A stretch of DNA of 64,000 bases, from the NCBI GenBank assembly GCA_037355855.1, contig CM074760.1:3960501-4024500 (forward strand). The letters are read 5' to 3'. The DNA is from Pseudo-nitzschia pungens (lineage: Eukaryota > Bacillariophyta > Bacillariophyceae > Bacillariales > Bacillariaceae). The translations under genes were made by a program, and so were the position numbers. Below the pieces are notes generated by a model. That model saw nothing but the letters and a program-made list of their open reading frames with translations. It did no database searches and had not been told where the DNA came from. This document shows, piece by piece, positions 42,893-54,174 of the stretch (position 1 is the stretch's first letter; every line of letters begins with the position of its first letter).

Positions 42893-43826
42893 CCTGGGAT
42901 TCGACAGGGGTTTGATTTCTTTTTGCTGTTGTTGCTGGGCCCTTTGTGGTTCGAATGGGAGTTGCGCTTGCGAGAGCTGTTGTTGTTGTTGTTGTTGTTC
43001 GAGCGCTTCTGCTGTCTGTTGTTGTTCCTGTTGCCTTTCTTGTTGGCTTGGCGCTCGTGACAGCTCATGTAGTCCACAATGTGTCGGACTGTTGTGTCTT
43101 CTTGGATTCCACTGTGCATCATGCCATAGCTTTCGATCCATGTAGAGGGAAAGGAATGGAGAAGAATGGTGAGTTTCTCCACTCTCGAAAGAGGCGCACT
43201 GCTTCCTTCTAGTTTTTGGGTATATTTCATGAGTATAAGAATGCGCTCAGCATGTTCCTTGCATGTAACCGATGGCGTCTTTCGGCATTCGTGGCTTCGA
43301 AGGTAGGTGTGCATGATGTCCCTGGCATCTTTGGCATTGCAGTAGAGCTGAGTGAAGTCAATGAAGGCTTGCTCATATCCCCCAATTTCATCTTGGGAGT
43401 ATTGGAATTCTTCGGGATTCAGTGGGTCCTTGATCATGTCATTCCATTTGCTCTGGGCGTCTGTGGTGAGACAACGTCCGAAGTGGGTTAGGTAGATGTC
43501 AATTGGCAATCGAAGGTAGCTGGCAGCATTTCTGAACGACTCCTCCACAAAGAGCAGTTCTTCAAGGCCGCCTGTCTCTGTAAACAGGGGGACTTTCATA
43601 CTGTCGGTTCGTTCCTCATCGACGTTGTACAGGGTGAAGAGCTTGGGCTTGGTCCGATCGAACGAGCTCTTGTAGGTAATAGGGGGGTCTCTGTAGATAC
43701 CGGACATGTTGCTTGTTGGAGATACAAGGTGCCTCTGTTGTTGAGGATAAGGGTTGTTTATTCGATTGTTTTGTTTCAGTACTGAATTCTACTGTTTCTA
43801 CTGTAAAGCACAAACAGTAATTACTG

Positions 43827-44125
43827 TGTTACGGTCTAGAGTAGAATTTCGGAGTAGTATGAAAATTGTGAATGTTTAGATACTTTACGGAATATTGTTA
43901 CGCGAGTTGGATATAAAAATTAAGGTCGCGAGCATAGCCACATTTTGGCATGCTCTTGCCATAAATGTTGATTCATTGTTGATTCCCACGATTAGGCATA
44001 TATCACCTTCTGGGACTCAACCGAAACGTATTCATGATTGGATATATACATATATAATATTCGATTCCCATATGGGATTCGGTTAATTATTCAATCGTGA
44101 CTGCTAGCTGCGCTAGCCCGTCACA
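43827..44125 (-). repeat. 5' LTR of the autonomous Ty3 element
   Basis: 299 bp. In gag sense it is followed at once by CAGTAATTACTG (43815-43826). Confidence 0.95.
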
Positions 44126-44130
44126 TTGCC

Positions 44131-44416
44131 CAGCACTGAGGGAAAAGTTTGGTTGGCAGCTAACCAAGTACTTGGATCCCACTGGTATTTCAAGCAGAAG
44201 CCTCCCGCTCCTGCTCCCACAGCAGAGGGTGTTGCTTCCAGCTCCAGATCAGTGTCCTTTCTTCCTGGTCTTCGTGGTGCCACTGTGCTGTCCTCTTCTG
44301 ATGGGCATTTTCTCCAATGCCAAGGTGTATGCTCCAGTGATTCCAGGGCTCCAGTCGATGTCACTCAAGGTTCCAAGTGTTCTCACAGTTCATATGTTAC
44401 ACTTTCCCTTCCCCGG
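44131..44416 (+). pseudogene. LINE ORF1, copy E, piece 2
   Basis: Continues ORF1 after the Ty3 element: KVWLAANQVLGSHWYFKQKP, then CSSDSRAPVDV, up to LPR at the solo LTR. In frame with piece 1 when the Ty3 element and one duplication (7324 bp) are removed, and with piece 3 when the solo LTR and one duplication (344 bp) are removed. Confidence 0.85.
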
Positions 44417-44755
44417 TGTTACACGTTAAGGTAGAAATACACGATAGGAGTATTTTAAAGATGAATTGTTATAAAATTGTGTTACAAAAGAGAATGGTTG
44501 AATACTTTACGAGATGGGAATGATTCCTTGAGTATTGATGAACGATCGAATAATGAATGATATCTTATTCGGCGGGCATAATATCAATAATCGGTGAGTC
44601 ATAGGAATCTTTGTTTGAATTGTATGTGTATTCTTGTACGTTGAATATTCAGTATATATACATGAATATCATACATATTCTTGTGTATTGGAGCACATGC
44701 GGGATTCAATAATCATTTAGAGCCTCTCGTAGGGGACCTACGTCAACGTGTAACA
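44417..44755 (-). mobile_element. Solo LTR within LINE ORF1
   Basis: 339 bp, plus-strand ends TGTTACAC and GTGTAACA, with duplication CCCGG (44412-44416 and 44756-44760). Internally closest to the LTRs of Gag-only element 2 (shared TTCAGTATATATACATGAAT). Confidence 0.93.
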
Positions 44756-44760
44756 CCCGG

Positions 44761-46740
44761 CTCATGTCTCAGCACCCTGGGGAGCTGTATGATGAACTGC
44801 TCAAGTCTCTCAAGGAAGCCCTGGAATTGCTCTGGAAAGTTGACAAGCGCCTGGTGCTCTATGTCTTTCCTTCCAGAGCTAGGCTCAACCCCAAAGCCAA
44901 GCCTGTCACCAAACTTTGGTCTACCCTCCCTGACAGAAAAACCTTGGAATTGTATGTCGCTCAGCTGTGGCTTCGCAGCAGAACTGCTCCCCATTTAAGG
45001 TTCTTTGTTGGGCACAGCATTTCTTTGAAGACCCTCCTGTCCATAGCTTTGCTTCAGAGACTCAGGGATCGAGACATGGACTTGAAGTATGATCACATCC
45101 AGGCTCCAGTTATTGTCACCTGTGGTTTCCTCCTTGGCTCTTACATGCAAAGTTTTGATCTTGATCACTACAATGCATTGCTTCAGACCCATCCCAGGTT
45201 TCAAGCCTTTCCTATTTCTGTTATCAGGAAGAACATCAGCCTGGACAACTCCAGAGCCCCTGATCCAAACCCTGTCTCAGCTGCTCATGTTCTTTGTGAT
45301 GCCACCAAGAGATCCCAAACTGTCAAGCTGCTGAAATCTCAGTTCAACAGGTGCAAGCCTTCTGACATTGCATCCCTTCCTGATGGTAAATTCTACAAGT
45401 TTATTGAGACAGTCACCAACCCATCTGATAGGCCCCTCCCTCCCACCAAGCTCAAGACTGTGAAACAAGCCAAGTACCGACAAGCCAAGTTTATTGCAAG
45501 CCATGGTGTCCATCTTGTCACTTCTTTGTCCCTGCAGCTGGTTTCTCTTGTGGGTTTTGCTTTTGTGGATGACACAGATTTGTTTTGTGCTGGCTCTGAT
45601 TCCTCAACCCCTGGTGAGACCTTGGCTGTTGACTTTCAGAAAGCCCTTGACAGATGGGCTGGTGGCATTATTGCCACTGGAGGTGCTATTGAACCTGCCA
45701 AATCCTTCTGTTATTTGATTGATTTCAAATGGACTGGCTCTGGTTGGGCCTATCGCTCTATTGCTGACATGCCTGGTGACTTCTCTGTTGCTGACAAGAA
45801 TGGCAATCGCGCTACCCTGGATCGGTTTGAAGTTGACCATGCTGACAAGACCCTTGGGGTTTTTATCTCCATGGATGGCAATGAGGAAGCCCAGATTGCT
45901 CATATGACGTCCCAGTCTCAGTCTTTTGGCTCTCAACTCAAGGCTTCCAAGTGTGAGAAGCGAGCATCCCTCTACACCTTCAAGTATTCGTTCATGAAGT
46001 CTGTTGAATACCCCATGCCTGTCACGCAACTTGATGAGGCCACCTGGACAAAGATTCTTCACCCAGCTCTTGTTCCAGTGCTGAATAAAGCAGGGATGTC
46101 GCGGACATTTCCTAGACATGTATTCTATGGTCCTTCCCTCTATCAAGGCTTTGGTTTCATCCATCCATACCTCCTCCAAGAGTTTAGTCATATTGCCACT
46201 CTCTTTCAGGAATCTGTCAGGTCCTCGCAAACTGGTAGGATTCTCAGGCTAACTGCTGAGTCTCTCCGGCTTGAACTTGGATTTCCTCTCCATCTTGGTG
46301 TCACACCCTATCATCCTTTTGCTTCATACATCACTCCTTGCTGGTACCAACATGTGTGGAAGTTTTTCTCTGTCCACCCTGTGAGCTTGGTTGAAGACTT
46401 CCCAAATCTTCCTCTGCTCCGTTCCAATGACTGTTATCTCATGCAAGCCTTTGTCAAAGCTGGCTTCAGAGGTGGTGACTTGTCCCTCTTGAATCACATT
46501 CGAATGTCCCTCAAGGCTATTTCCCTTGCTGATATTTGTACTCCAGATGGGACAAGGCTTACTCCCATGGCTTTCCAGCTGACATCCTCCAACCACTTGA
46601 GAGATCATCTTGACTGGCCTAGATGTCCTCCCCCACCTTGGCCTCCAGCAGCTCAGCGCTTATGGGTCAAGGCTCTTCAGACCTGTTTTCTTCCCCCTTG
46701 CCCACCCCCTGCAGCAAGGGCATTGGCTCTTCTACTGGCT
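44761..46740 (+). pseudogene. LINE ORF1 end fused to RT remnant
   Basis: ORF1 continues (LMSQHPGELYDELLK ... SDRPLPPTKLKTVKQAK) to KFIASHGVHLV. The frame then enters ORF2 at RT motif C (FVDDTDLF). Copy B shows that some 2.9 kb, including the ORF1 C-terminus, the endonuclease and RT motifs A and B, was lost. Both parental sequences carry CATG at the breakpoint. The fused frame runs on to about 46740, where a second deletion of about 95 bp shifts the frame before RNase H. Confidence 0.88.
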
Positions 46741-48536
46741 GGCTTGTGGGCACCTCCCAAGGCAGGGGCAGATACAGGTTCACTTCTGAAATCATTTCTG
46801 ACAAACCAGCATGTGCTGTTGTGCTTGTCTGCCCTGTTCTATGCGGCCAAGTTGTACGCGTGGTTGGGTCCTCTGCCTTTGTTTCTGAACCTCCTGACAT
46901 GGATCCTCTGGAGTACAATCCATTTGAGTCTCTTCCAGTCTCCCCTGCAGATGCCTTTGATACACTCTGTGAGTCTCCAAGAGTCCTTCTCCACAAATAT
47001 TCCCTACCACAGGTTGGCTGTCAAGCCCTTGTTGCTGCCATTCAGAGCGGTATTGCCAGTGCTGTATGTGATGGTTCATTTGATCCGGACCTTCTCAGAG
47101 GCACTTCTGCCTTCATCCTGTCACCCAATACCTCCACCAAGACTGCTTCTGTGTTCCTCACTGGCTGTAATTTTGTCAGTGGATCCCCTGAGGATCAGTC
47201 ATCCTACAGAAGTGAACTGGCAGGCATCATTGGGGTTCTCATCTGTTGCAATGCTCTGGTGAGTCTTTTTGATATTGCCTCTGGCTCTATCACCATTGCC
47301 CTTGATGGTGACACAGCTCTCAAACAGGCTCAGGGATCTTGGCCTTTGGTTATTTCCCAGAAGTCTTTTGATTATGTTTACGTCATCAGAAACATGATTT
47401 CTGCCCTGCCAATCTCTGTGCAATTTCAGTGGGTTCAGGGCCATCAAGCTGGTATCTTTCTTGATTGGTGGGCCCTTCGCAATCATCAGGTTGACAGCAT
47501 GGCCAAGGCATTTCTCTCTGTCCATAGAGCTTCTGCCCATCACTATCCCAGACTTGTGTTTGAGCCCTGGGCTTTTTCTCTCAATGGATGCAAATGTTCA
47601 AGGTTTGATCAGAATGCTTTGCATGTTGCCATTTCGGGTCCTCCTCTTCTTAAATACTGGCAGACCCACCATGATATTCCCATTCCACAACCTGTTTTGA
47701 ATTCCATCCATTGGTGTGCCCATCAGTCTGCTTTCAAGCGTCTACCTCCTGGCATGCAACGGTGGTTTGTCAAATTTGCTTCTGGTTGCATTGGTGTTGG
47801 CAACCAACTACTTCACTACCAGTATCAGGATCACTCCAGGTGCCCATTGTGTGATGCAGACAACGAGAAGGTGTCTCATGTGCTCTCCTGCAAGGATACT
47901 GGGGCTGTCAGGCACAGTGTGTCTGCCTTCAAGGGACCCCTGCAGCAGAGGCTTGAGGTTGAGCAGACTGATCCATCATTGGTTGTTGCCATTGTGGATC
48001 TTCTTACCAGGTTTAGGAAGGGCCAGAACATTTATCCATCATCCTATTCCCTTGCAATTGCTTCTGCTGTCAGGGCACAGAGGACTATTGGTTGGCACAA
48101 CTGGCTTCTTGGTAGGTGGTCTCCTCGCTGGTACCAAATCCAGGCTGACTACTACTCCCACATTGGAAGCAAGCGCTCGCCCAAACGTTGGGCTACAGCT
48201 ATCATCCATCAGTTCTTTCTTACCTCCTGGGATCTTTGGACCTATAGGAATGAACGACTCCATGGTCCTGGGGGTACCCTTGATGCTGAACAACACCAAT
48301 CTCTTGATGCTTCCATCTCCTCTGAATTGGCCATTGGTGCAGCTGGTGCACTTCCCCAGTCACACTCCCTTTTACAAACCCCTTTCCAAGTCCTACAAGG
48401 TTACACCCTGACTGCCAAGAGGCAGTGGCTTGCAACCATCCACCTTGCCAGGAAGCAGTATGCAGCACCTGTCCAACCTGTGCAGCCATACCAACAAGAG
48501 GCAGCTCTCCTACAAGCCTGGCTTACTGGACCTTAG
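46640..48536 (+). pseudogene. LINE ORF2 RNase H half, copy E
   Basis: Related to 2115-4628, with VCDGSF, SYRSELAG, ALDGDTAL, VQGHQ and CPLCDADNEKVSHVLSC, ending TAG at 48536. The frame enters after the short deletion near 46737 (TGWLVGTSQGRGRY). No internal stop, so the RNase H domain itself is intact, but it cannot be reached from the upstream frame. Confidence 0.9.
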
Positions 48537-48851
48537 GGTTGATTCCAATTTGTATCTTGGATTTGTCTTCCGTTCCTGCTTCTCATCCTGTCCCTCACCT
48601 TTTGATACTGGTTCTTATCCCAATATCTACATTCCCATCTCACTTGCTCTCAAGTCCCTATTTTGTGGGACTTGTTTTTGTCTCTATCCCTGTCTGATGT
48701 TCAAGGTTTGTTTGAAAAATTTGTCGTTCTGCCACTTGGGGTCCTGACTCTCTGATGGAGGCGACGTTAAAGTCTGGTTACAGACTGAGTAATTTAGTTT
48801 CACCTTTGGTGATTAAAGTTATTTAAATACGTATATTATTATTATTGAGAG
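48537..48851 (+). other. LINE 3' UTR and ATT tail, copy E
   Basis: Hairpin at 48771-48786, then TTAAATACGTATATTATTATTATT. Nearly identical to 1805-2114 reversed. Confidence 0.85.
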
Positions 48852-48854
48852 CCA

Positions 48855-49042
48855 CAAAGGCTATACGCAATGGCAGGGCTCTCAATCTCAGCAATTGCTA
48901 CAAAAAGACATAGCCGAAGGACTTGTGGACCAGATGAAGAAAATGGAGTTATGGAAGTCTCGGGAAGAATACCATGGGGAGTATCCTTTGAATGCATCTC
49001 GTGACAAAGTCCATCAAGAGATTCAAGTGTAGTCTAGCATAG
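48855..49042 (+). pseudogene. C-terminal fragment of an unknown protein
   Basis: About 60 codons open from the LINE tail to TAG near 49030: ESHKGYTQWQGSQSQQLL, then EGLVDQMKKMELWKSREEYH and RDKVHQEI. Codon-level regularity and the pattern (W..S....LL..D...G......LW.SR.EY....L..FR..I.QE) resemble C-termini I recall from diatom hypothetical proteins. The rest of the gene is not visible on the other side of LINE copy E (upstream of 33746), so it is a remnant or the LINE inserted with a flanking deletion. Confidence 0.5.
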
Positions 49043-49251
49043 AGTAGAAAGCCCAGCGTAGAGTAAAAAATATATAATCTATAGTAAACCAATCATGAAC
49101 CAATCATGTAATTTTCCAACTCAGCTAGGAGGAAACTAGCTTCTTCCAATGTTTTGATTGGATCAAGCAATGAAGAGCTTAGCAAGTCGTCAATAGAGTG
49201 GAATGAACTGGTTTCAACATTATTATCTTGGAGTCATTCTGCCAACAGAGT
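49043..49251. other. Intergenic between convergent remnants
   Basis: Short repeat AGAGTAGAAAGCC / AGAGTAAAAA and the duplicated CAATCATG. Nothing else seen. Confidence 0.5.
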
Positions 49252-51845
49252 TCAAAGGTTGGGCACAGGAGCCCCTTGCTTAGGAGGCATCGGAGGGTAC
49301 TCTGCAATAGGGATCGGTGAAACCCCAACAACCCGGATCGGTGAAGAGATTGGTGTGACATGATGATCTACAAATTCATACTGATTTGGTACAGTATATT
49401 TTTTGTATTGTTTACTCCCCTTAAAGTCAAGTATTTCTCCAATTTCGCACATCATCGGGTAAGGGATTTGGGCCATGGCACAATCGTGGACGGGCTCCCC
49501 GTCAATGTAAACCTTGATATCCTCCTCATAGAACAGACTGACTTAAAGTGTGCGCGGCAAAATCTTGTGTTCCTGAACAAGTGCTTCTGGAACAGTGTAG
49601 TCATCATAAGCCCTGTCTTTTCCCTCAAAACAGAATACAGTACCAACTTTGGCACTGACTTCTACATCAGTTCTTGCAGGAATACTATACATTGATCCGT
49701 CATAGTAACAGTCGACTTGCCTTTCACAATAAAATTTGATAGAAACCATGTAATCTTGCGATCTCATTCGATTTTGTAGTACCTTCTGAGAACGCTTGTC
49801 CCTGTTCTTCCTCTCCATGCGCTCAACTAAATCAAAGGCTTTGTTCTTTTCTTTCTCGAGTTCTTGTACACTTCGACTCTTTTCTCGTTGTGCCCTGCGA
49901 AGTTGGGCTTCGTCAGATTTATTCTTTGCCTTTTGGACCGAAGCTGCCTGCTCAGCTGCTTCACTCAAGTTTGGGGCAATCTGGGCTGCGTCGGCAAGCT
50001 CCGTCAAAAAATCATTGTCCGCACACTGAGCCTGGTCTAACTCTCTTTGGCGTCGAGCATGCTCAACCTGCTCTAACTGAAGTTGTCGAGCAAGCTCATC
50101 CTGGCAGTGTTGAGCGAGCTCAGCCTGCTCTAACTCATACTGGTGGCGTCGAGCACGCTAGCCTGCTCTAACTTGTACTGGTGGCGTCGAGCTTGCTCAG
50201 CCTGTTCTAACTCCTGACGACATCAAGCTTCCTCAGCCTGCTCTAACTCTCTCTGACGTCAAGCACGCTCAAACTGCTCCATCTTCTCTCTATGAAGTCG
50301 AGCTTGCTCAGCCTGCTTCATCTGCCATTGGGCATACTCTTCCTTCTCTGCCTCTCTCTGACGTTGAGCACGCTCAGCCTCCTCCATTCTCTGACATCGA
50401 GCATGCTCAGCCATCTCTCTCTGGTGTTGAGCACGCTCAGCCTGCTCCATCATCTTAGCCTTACTGTGCTCATCTTCTAACAAAGGTAATAAAGTGATGT
50501 GAGAAAAATTCAGTTTACTTTATACTGTGTAAGAATATCCAACATTGATCTACCACGCACCTCCCATACCTTCATCATCATCACCAAATGAAAGCAAACC
50601 CCACTGTTCGATGCAGCCTTCAATGTCCTCATCGATAGAAGATTCTACTTGGATGTCTACGATGCTCTGCTTGACAGCAATCTCATAAGAAACAAATGGT
50701 AAAAGTTGGCTTGTTTTCCCTGAGAATTTGGTTTGGCATACACCAAAATGTCGCTTGAGTTTCAAGCCATGGGAATCATCGAAACCATCATTGAAGAACT
50801 GATTTGTAACAGTCATTCCATGCGGGAACATATAGTAGTGGACAACATTTGTCTTCCTTCAGTATTCATGCTGGTTCAAAAGACCTCGTAACTTTCGTAA
50901 GTCTTCTGGCATTGTGGCACCATTTTTTTCTGTTTTTTTTTATTCTGTCATGTCCATGCAGAGCCTATCAATATCTTCAGTTAGAAAGAACGGTTGTAGT
51001 GGAGAGCAGATATAGACACTCCTTCGATCCTCACTCAGCCAGGCTTCGTACATTATAGGTTGAGTTGAGCAAAAGTCACGTATGTCGATGACAGGTTGAT
51101 GGATTGTGATCTTTTCCATCCTTTTCAAAACCATTCCAGATGCAGCTGGATAAGAAACACGAACATCTCAAGTCAGCATTACCTGGATGCCTTGGTGTGC
51201 TTCAGGCTGTTCTAAGTTGATTTGAAGCTTTTCAGATGTCTCTTCATCGCCATTGCGAATACTTTGGCTTTGAGCACTCATGGTCACCGGAGTTGAGGCA
51301 AATCTAGTGGACTTGGGAGTTGTCTTGGGAGTCGTCTTGCAACTCATCTTGCGAGTTGTCTTGCAAGTCGTCTTGGACAGAGGTCTAGAGAGGAGTTTAA
51401 GTGACTTGCTGGATGCCTCCCGTGAGTGGAACAGATCCCTTCTCGGTTGCGTCTTGCTGTCGCTGTCTATGTCACTACTACCATCACTTTCCAAAGCCAC
51501 ACTTTTTGAAGCCACACTTGCCAAAGCCACACTTTCCAAAGCAACACCTCCCAAGGTCACACTTCCTGGAACTCCCTTCAGAAAGAATGTTCGGTTGATA
51601 TTGGTAAACTCACCCTTTTTCTCCAGCTTTCTCCAATAATTTACTATATTGCAAATCTGTGTCCGTGCTTCTGATTTCAGAAGACTGTAAAGTTCTATAT
51701 TGCCGTCAAGGATTTTCTGGAGCACTCTATTCAACCTGTCTTTGCAAACTTTGCTAATCCCTCCCTCTGCAATGATATTGAGGTAAAGTCTTTGTTGGAC
51801 AAAAACTGGTAGAGATGATTGTTGTCCGCACCAATCGACTGTCAT
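49252..51845 (-). pseudogene. Decayed gene with coiled coil and one intron
   Basis: The reading frame continues through 51845-51168, 51134-50940 and 50831-50561, all in the same phase but separated by single stops (TGA, TAA, TGA). An 84 bp intron (GTGCGT at 50560, TTTGTTAG ending 50477) then joins GMGG|E to DEHSKAKMMEQAERA in frame. A long coiled coil of EQAE-AR-R-type heptads follows to about 49900, with two CGA-to-TGA stops and one frameshift near 50160. The C-terminal region (SIKFYCERQVDCYYDG, CFEGKDRAYDDY, a TAA, then YEEDIKVYIDGEPVHD) ends near 49252. Product unknown; the central FPHGMTVTN segment is distinctive. No transposase or retroelement motif. Confidence 0.65.
50477..50560 (-). 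other. Intron of the decayed coiled-coil gene
   Basis: 84 bp, GTGCGTGG...CCTTTGTTAG, phase 1; splicing makes a Glu codon and keeps the frame. Confidence 0.7.
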
Positions 51846-52731
51846 CTGATATTATGAAATGAGAAACGCGAAGTAAAAACGCAACACATTTCTTCAGCTG
51901 CTACTTTCCTAGTAAACCTTTGACCACCATCAGCTTAGTGTATGGCGGAATACTTCTTATTCCTTCTTTCACTCGTTCAGTCTGGCATTGCACTGCTCAA
52001 TGTAATCCACGATTAAAGGGCCGTCCCATGTACAGCGGAATACTTCTTTTCCTTCTTTTTGTATAGTAAGGTTACCGTAGTCTTGCTTCAACCAAGTTTT
52101 TGATTACTGGAAATTACTCCTAATAAGCAGCTGTCAAACGGTAAACCTTACGGTAGATTATTGAAAATAATAACTTCTCACCAGCTGTCATCAGTATGTG
52201 CAAAGTACTAGCATCTGATCGTGGATTGTCAAAGTAGTACGTAATTAAGATTACTTCGTAAATTTTACTGTGCACAGGGCCGTGATACGGTGGGAGAGCA
52301 AGCCAGCTTTATAGCCCAAGTTTTTTTAAGCATACCAGTTTTGGTATGTACTGATAAACCTTACTCAACGGGCCGACTGAGTTTTCACATCTTTTTTAAA
52401 ATCCAGTCAAAGCATACTGTAAGATTACGGTAACTTAAGACTTACTGGTTTGTGTTGATACATACTGATACTCAACGCGCCTACTGAATTTTCACGATTG
52501 CTTTGTTTTAAAACCAAATCGTTGATACGTCCACGACGGTCTGTTGTAAGGTTACTTACATACTTATTGTGACTGATACTCATACGTAACTTACTCAACG
52601 GGCCTTACGTACAATCATGTTGGGATGTCCACGATGGAATCCCGTGTCTGTTGTTTTTTGTGTTCTTTCTACAACCATGTAGTTGAAATATTTGCCAATT
52701 GCAACATGCCGGCATGTGGATTTGTATTCTG
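51846..52731. other. Intergenic, no gene seen
   Basis: Contains repeated GTAAGGTTACCGTA-type words and three versions of CTCAACGGGCC(G/T), one within each of 52375-52395, 52470-52490 and 52595-52610. Non-coding. Confidence 0.5.
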
Positions 52732-52802
52732 CTATGGACTTGTGATTCCCACAAAGAACTTGTGCTTCCCACAATGAACTTGTAATTCCCACCATGAACT
52801 TG
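52732..52802. repeat. About 20 bp tandem repeat
   Basis: Four units of GAACTTGTGATTCCCACAAA with small changes. Confidence 0.8.
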
Positions 52803-52977
52803 TTTTATTTCAAGGTTGGCTATGCTATAGCGGTAGTACGTCGAATGATTCTTCACAAGCTGTGCAAGCATGAGGTGCTGTGTGATATTTTTGCTTTTCT
52901 TCAGCGTTCACACTCCGGCCTCATAATCTAGAATTCTCATCATGTCATCCTCATCCGAGAACAGCCTATAGGGGCTG

Positions 52978-54146
52978 ATGGATCAACAGTTGCAAATAAT
53001 TCTACGAACCTGTAAGGGCACTGACCTGGAAAGGAAAGCTGAGAATGAAGTGTTGGCTAGGTGCAAAGCGAAAACGATGTTCCTCTTGAGATCAAATCAC
53101 TGGAAGCTTCTGATGACTCATCAGAACGCAGCAATGAGTTTGATAGGGCTATCACCACACTTAGTACGCTCATCACCAAAACCGAAGAAGTCAGAGAAGC
53201 ATGTATTGAGACAGTTTCCCGTGTCTTGGACGAGTTGAAAACTGCCGCGGACGTCGTTGAAGAAAGCATCACGAAGGCAAAGCTTTGCAAGTCTAAGAAG
53301 AAGCGGGCTATTCTTTCTTTGCAATCGCCATCCACCAGCAAGAAGAAAGTAGCGAAGACCGACCCAATCGACGCTGAAGCAAAGACTGACGCTGAAGCAA
53401 AGACCTACTGGTACATTGTAGACAATATCCCGGATGACATCGATTTGATGGAGAATCAGAGGAGACCTCCAAAAATTGGTCTAAACTACAAGAGGGTAAA
53501 GGATCAAAACTTCGGCAGTTTCTGTTGTACCAGTGTTGCACCTGGAAGTGCTGTCAATCTTTTTTCAAAATCTAGGTGGGTTTACAATCCCAACAAATTA
53601 TCGTCTTTCAACCTAAGCAACAACACTGATTGGAAGCTTGCCCCTAATGCTAGCATAGCCATGTATGCATTTTACAAATCGATGCCACAACCCAAGCCAA
53701 AGAAGTGCAATCTGGAAAGAATGAACACAATTGTGGAGTTTAACAAGGACATCATGACCACTGAGTCATCTATCGATTACTTTATGTCCCAGTTCCCACT
53801 CATGAGAAAAATAAGCAGCATTGATTTGTGCTGACTGCTTACATCTCAGCCTGGAGATGGGGAAGTCTTGCATGACCCTACCCAGAACACTGTCGTCGTC
53901 TTTTGGTTGGGGGGTAACTATTTGAGATACCACTTTATGTTGTTCAATGCCAGGAAATCTCTGTTCCTACCGATGTATGGTTGGGATGGTATTTATGTTG
54001 GCAAAAATGTCCTCGATGATGCTCTCATTAGGAATGAGAAAAAGGTTGTCTGTGTTCTGGCACCTCATATTTGCAACAATAAGAATGCCTCCAATCATCC
54101 ACCAATTTTTGTTGGTGCATGGCAGCTTGATTGTGAGGATGTTTGA
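52978..54146 (+). pseudogene. Unknown protein gene, decayed
   Basis: Main open part 53061-53834 and continuation 53868-54146 are in one frame, separated by a single TGA after SSIDLC; the intervening codons read on sensibly (LLTSQPGDGEVLHDP). An N-terminal piece (52978-53100, GTDLERKAENEVL) is in another frame and suggests a further lesion or a splice. Features: acidic coil-like start with EVREACIETVSRVLDELK, a KKK-rich patch, CCTSVAPGS, and a C-terminal NTVVVFWLGGNYLRYHF. I recognise no family. No signal peptide or membrane helix. Confidence 0.55.
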
Positions 54147-54174
54147 TCAAAAGAGTTTTTCCTTGATATAAGCG

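Larger units (their letters stand above)
41390..43707 (-). pseudogene. Ty3 gag, split by an inverted-repeat transposon
   Basis: ATG at 43707 (MSGIYRDPPITY) to TGA at 41392-41390. Removing 41630-42892 plus one CCTGG (1268 bp) gives a continuous frame of about 349 codons. The capsid-like N-terminal region of about 230 residues is related to both Gag-only elements. An Asn/Gln/Ser-rich basic linker follows (NNNNNNNSSRKRNS), then NPCRIPGHNHDWSECPKN across the insertion point, then a short tail ending LVWLP. The C-H-H-C motif is the probable RNA-binding module. Confidence 0.9.
36807..44125 (-). mobile_element. Autonomous Ty3-type LTR retrotransposon
   Basis: 7319 bp, LTRs of 299 bp that differ at about one base, and a perfect 5 bp target duplication TTGCC (36802-36806 and 44126-44130). 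Gag-sense order: LTR, palindrome CAGTAATTACTG, gag, UGA, protease-RT-RNase H-integrase, CATGGGGCACTA, LTR. Domain order marks the Ty3/gypsy superfamily. It has been hit by a solo LTR (38403-38742) and by a 1.26 kb inverted-repeat transposon (41630-42892). Without these, gag and pol are each uninterrupted, so the element was probably active until recently. Confidence 0.95.
33746..48851 (+). mobile_element. LINE copy E, nested with Ty3 elements
   Basis: In order: leader block (33746-35440, with a MITE-like insertion), duplicated segment, shared module, ORF1 in three pieces, RT remnant, RNase H, 3' UTR with hairpin (48771-48786) and an ATT tail (about 48833-48851). Interrupted by the 7.3 kb Ty3 element (36807-44125) and a solo LTR (44417-44755). 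Internally, the end of ORF1 is fused to the last part of RT, deleting the endonuclease and most of RT. Both ends correspond to those of copy C. Confidence 0.85.

Noticed and set aside
51130..51168. A 37 bp intron to bypass the TGA at 51168
   Set aside because: GT and AG are present but removal shifts the frame; the same frame simply continues past the TGA, so a nonsense change is the better reading.
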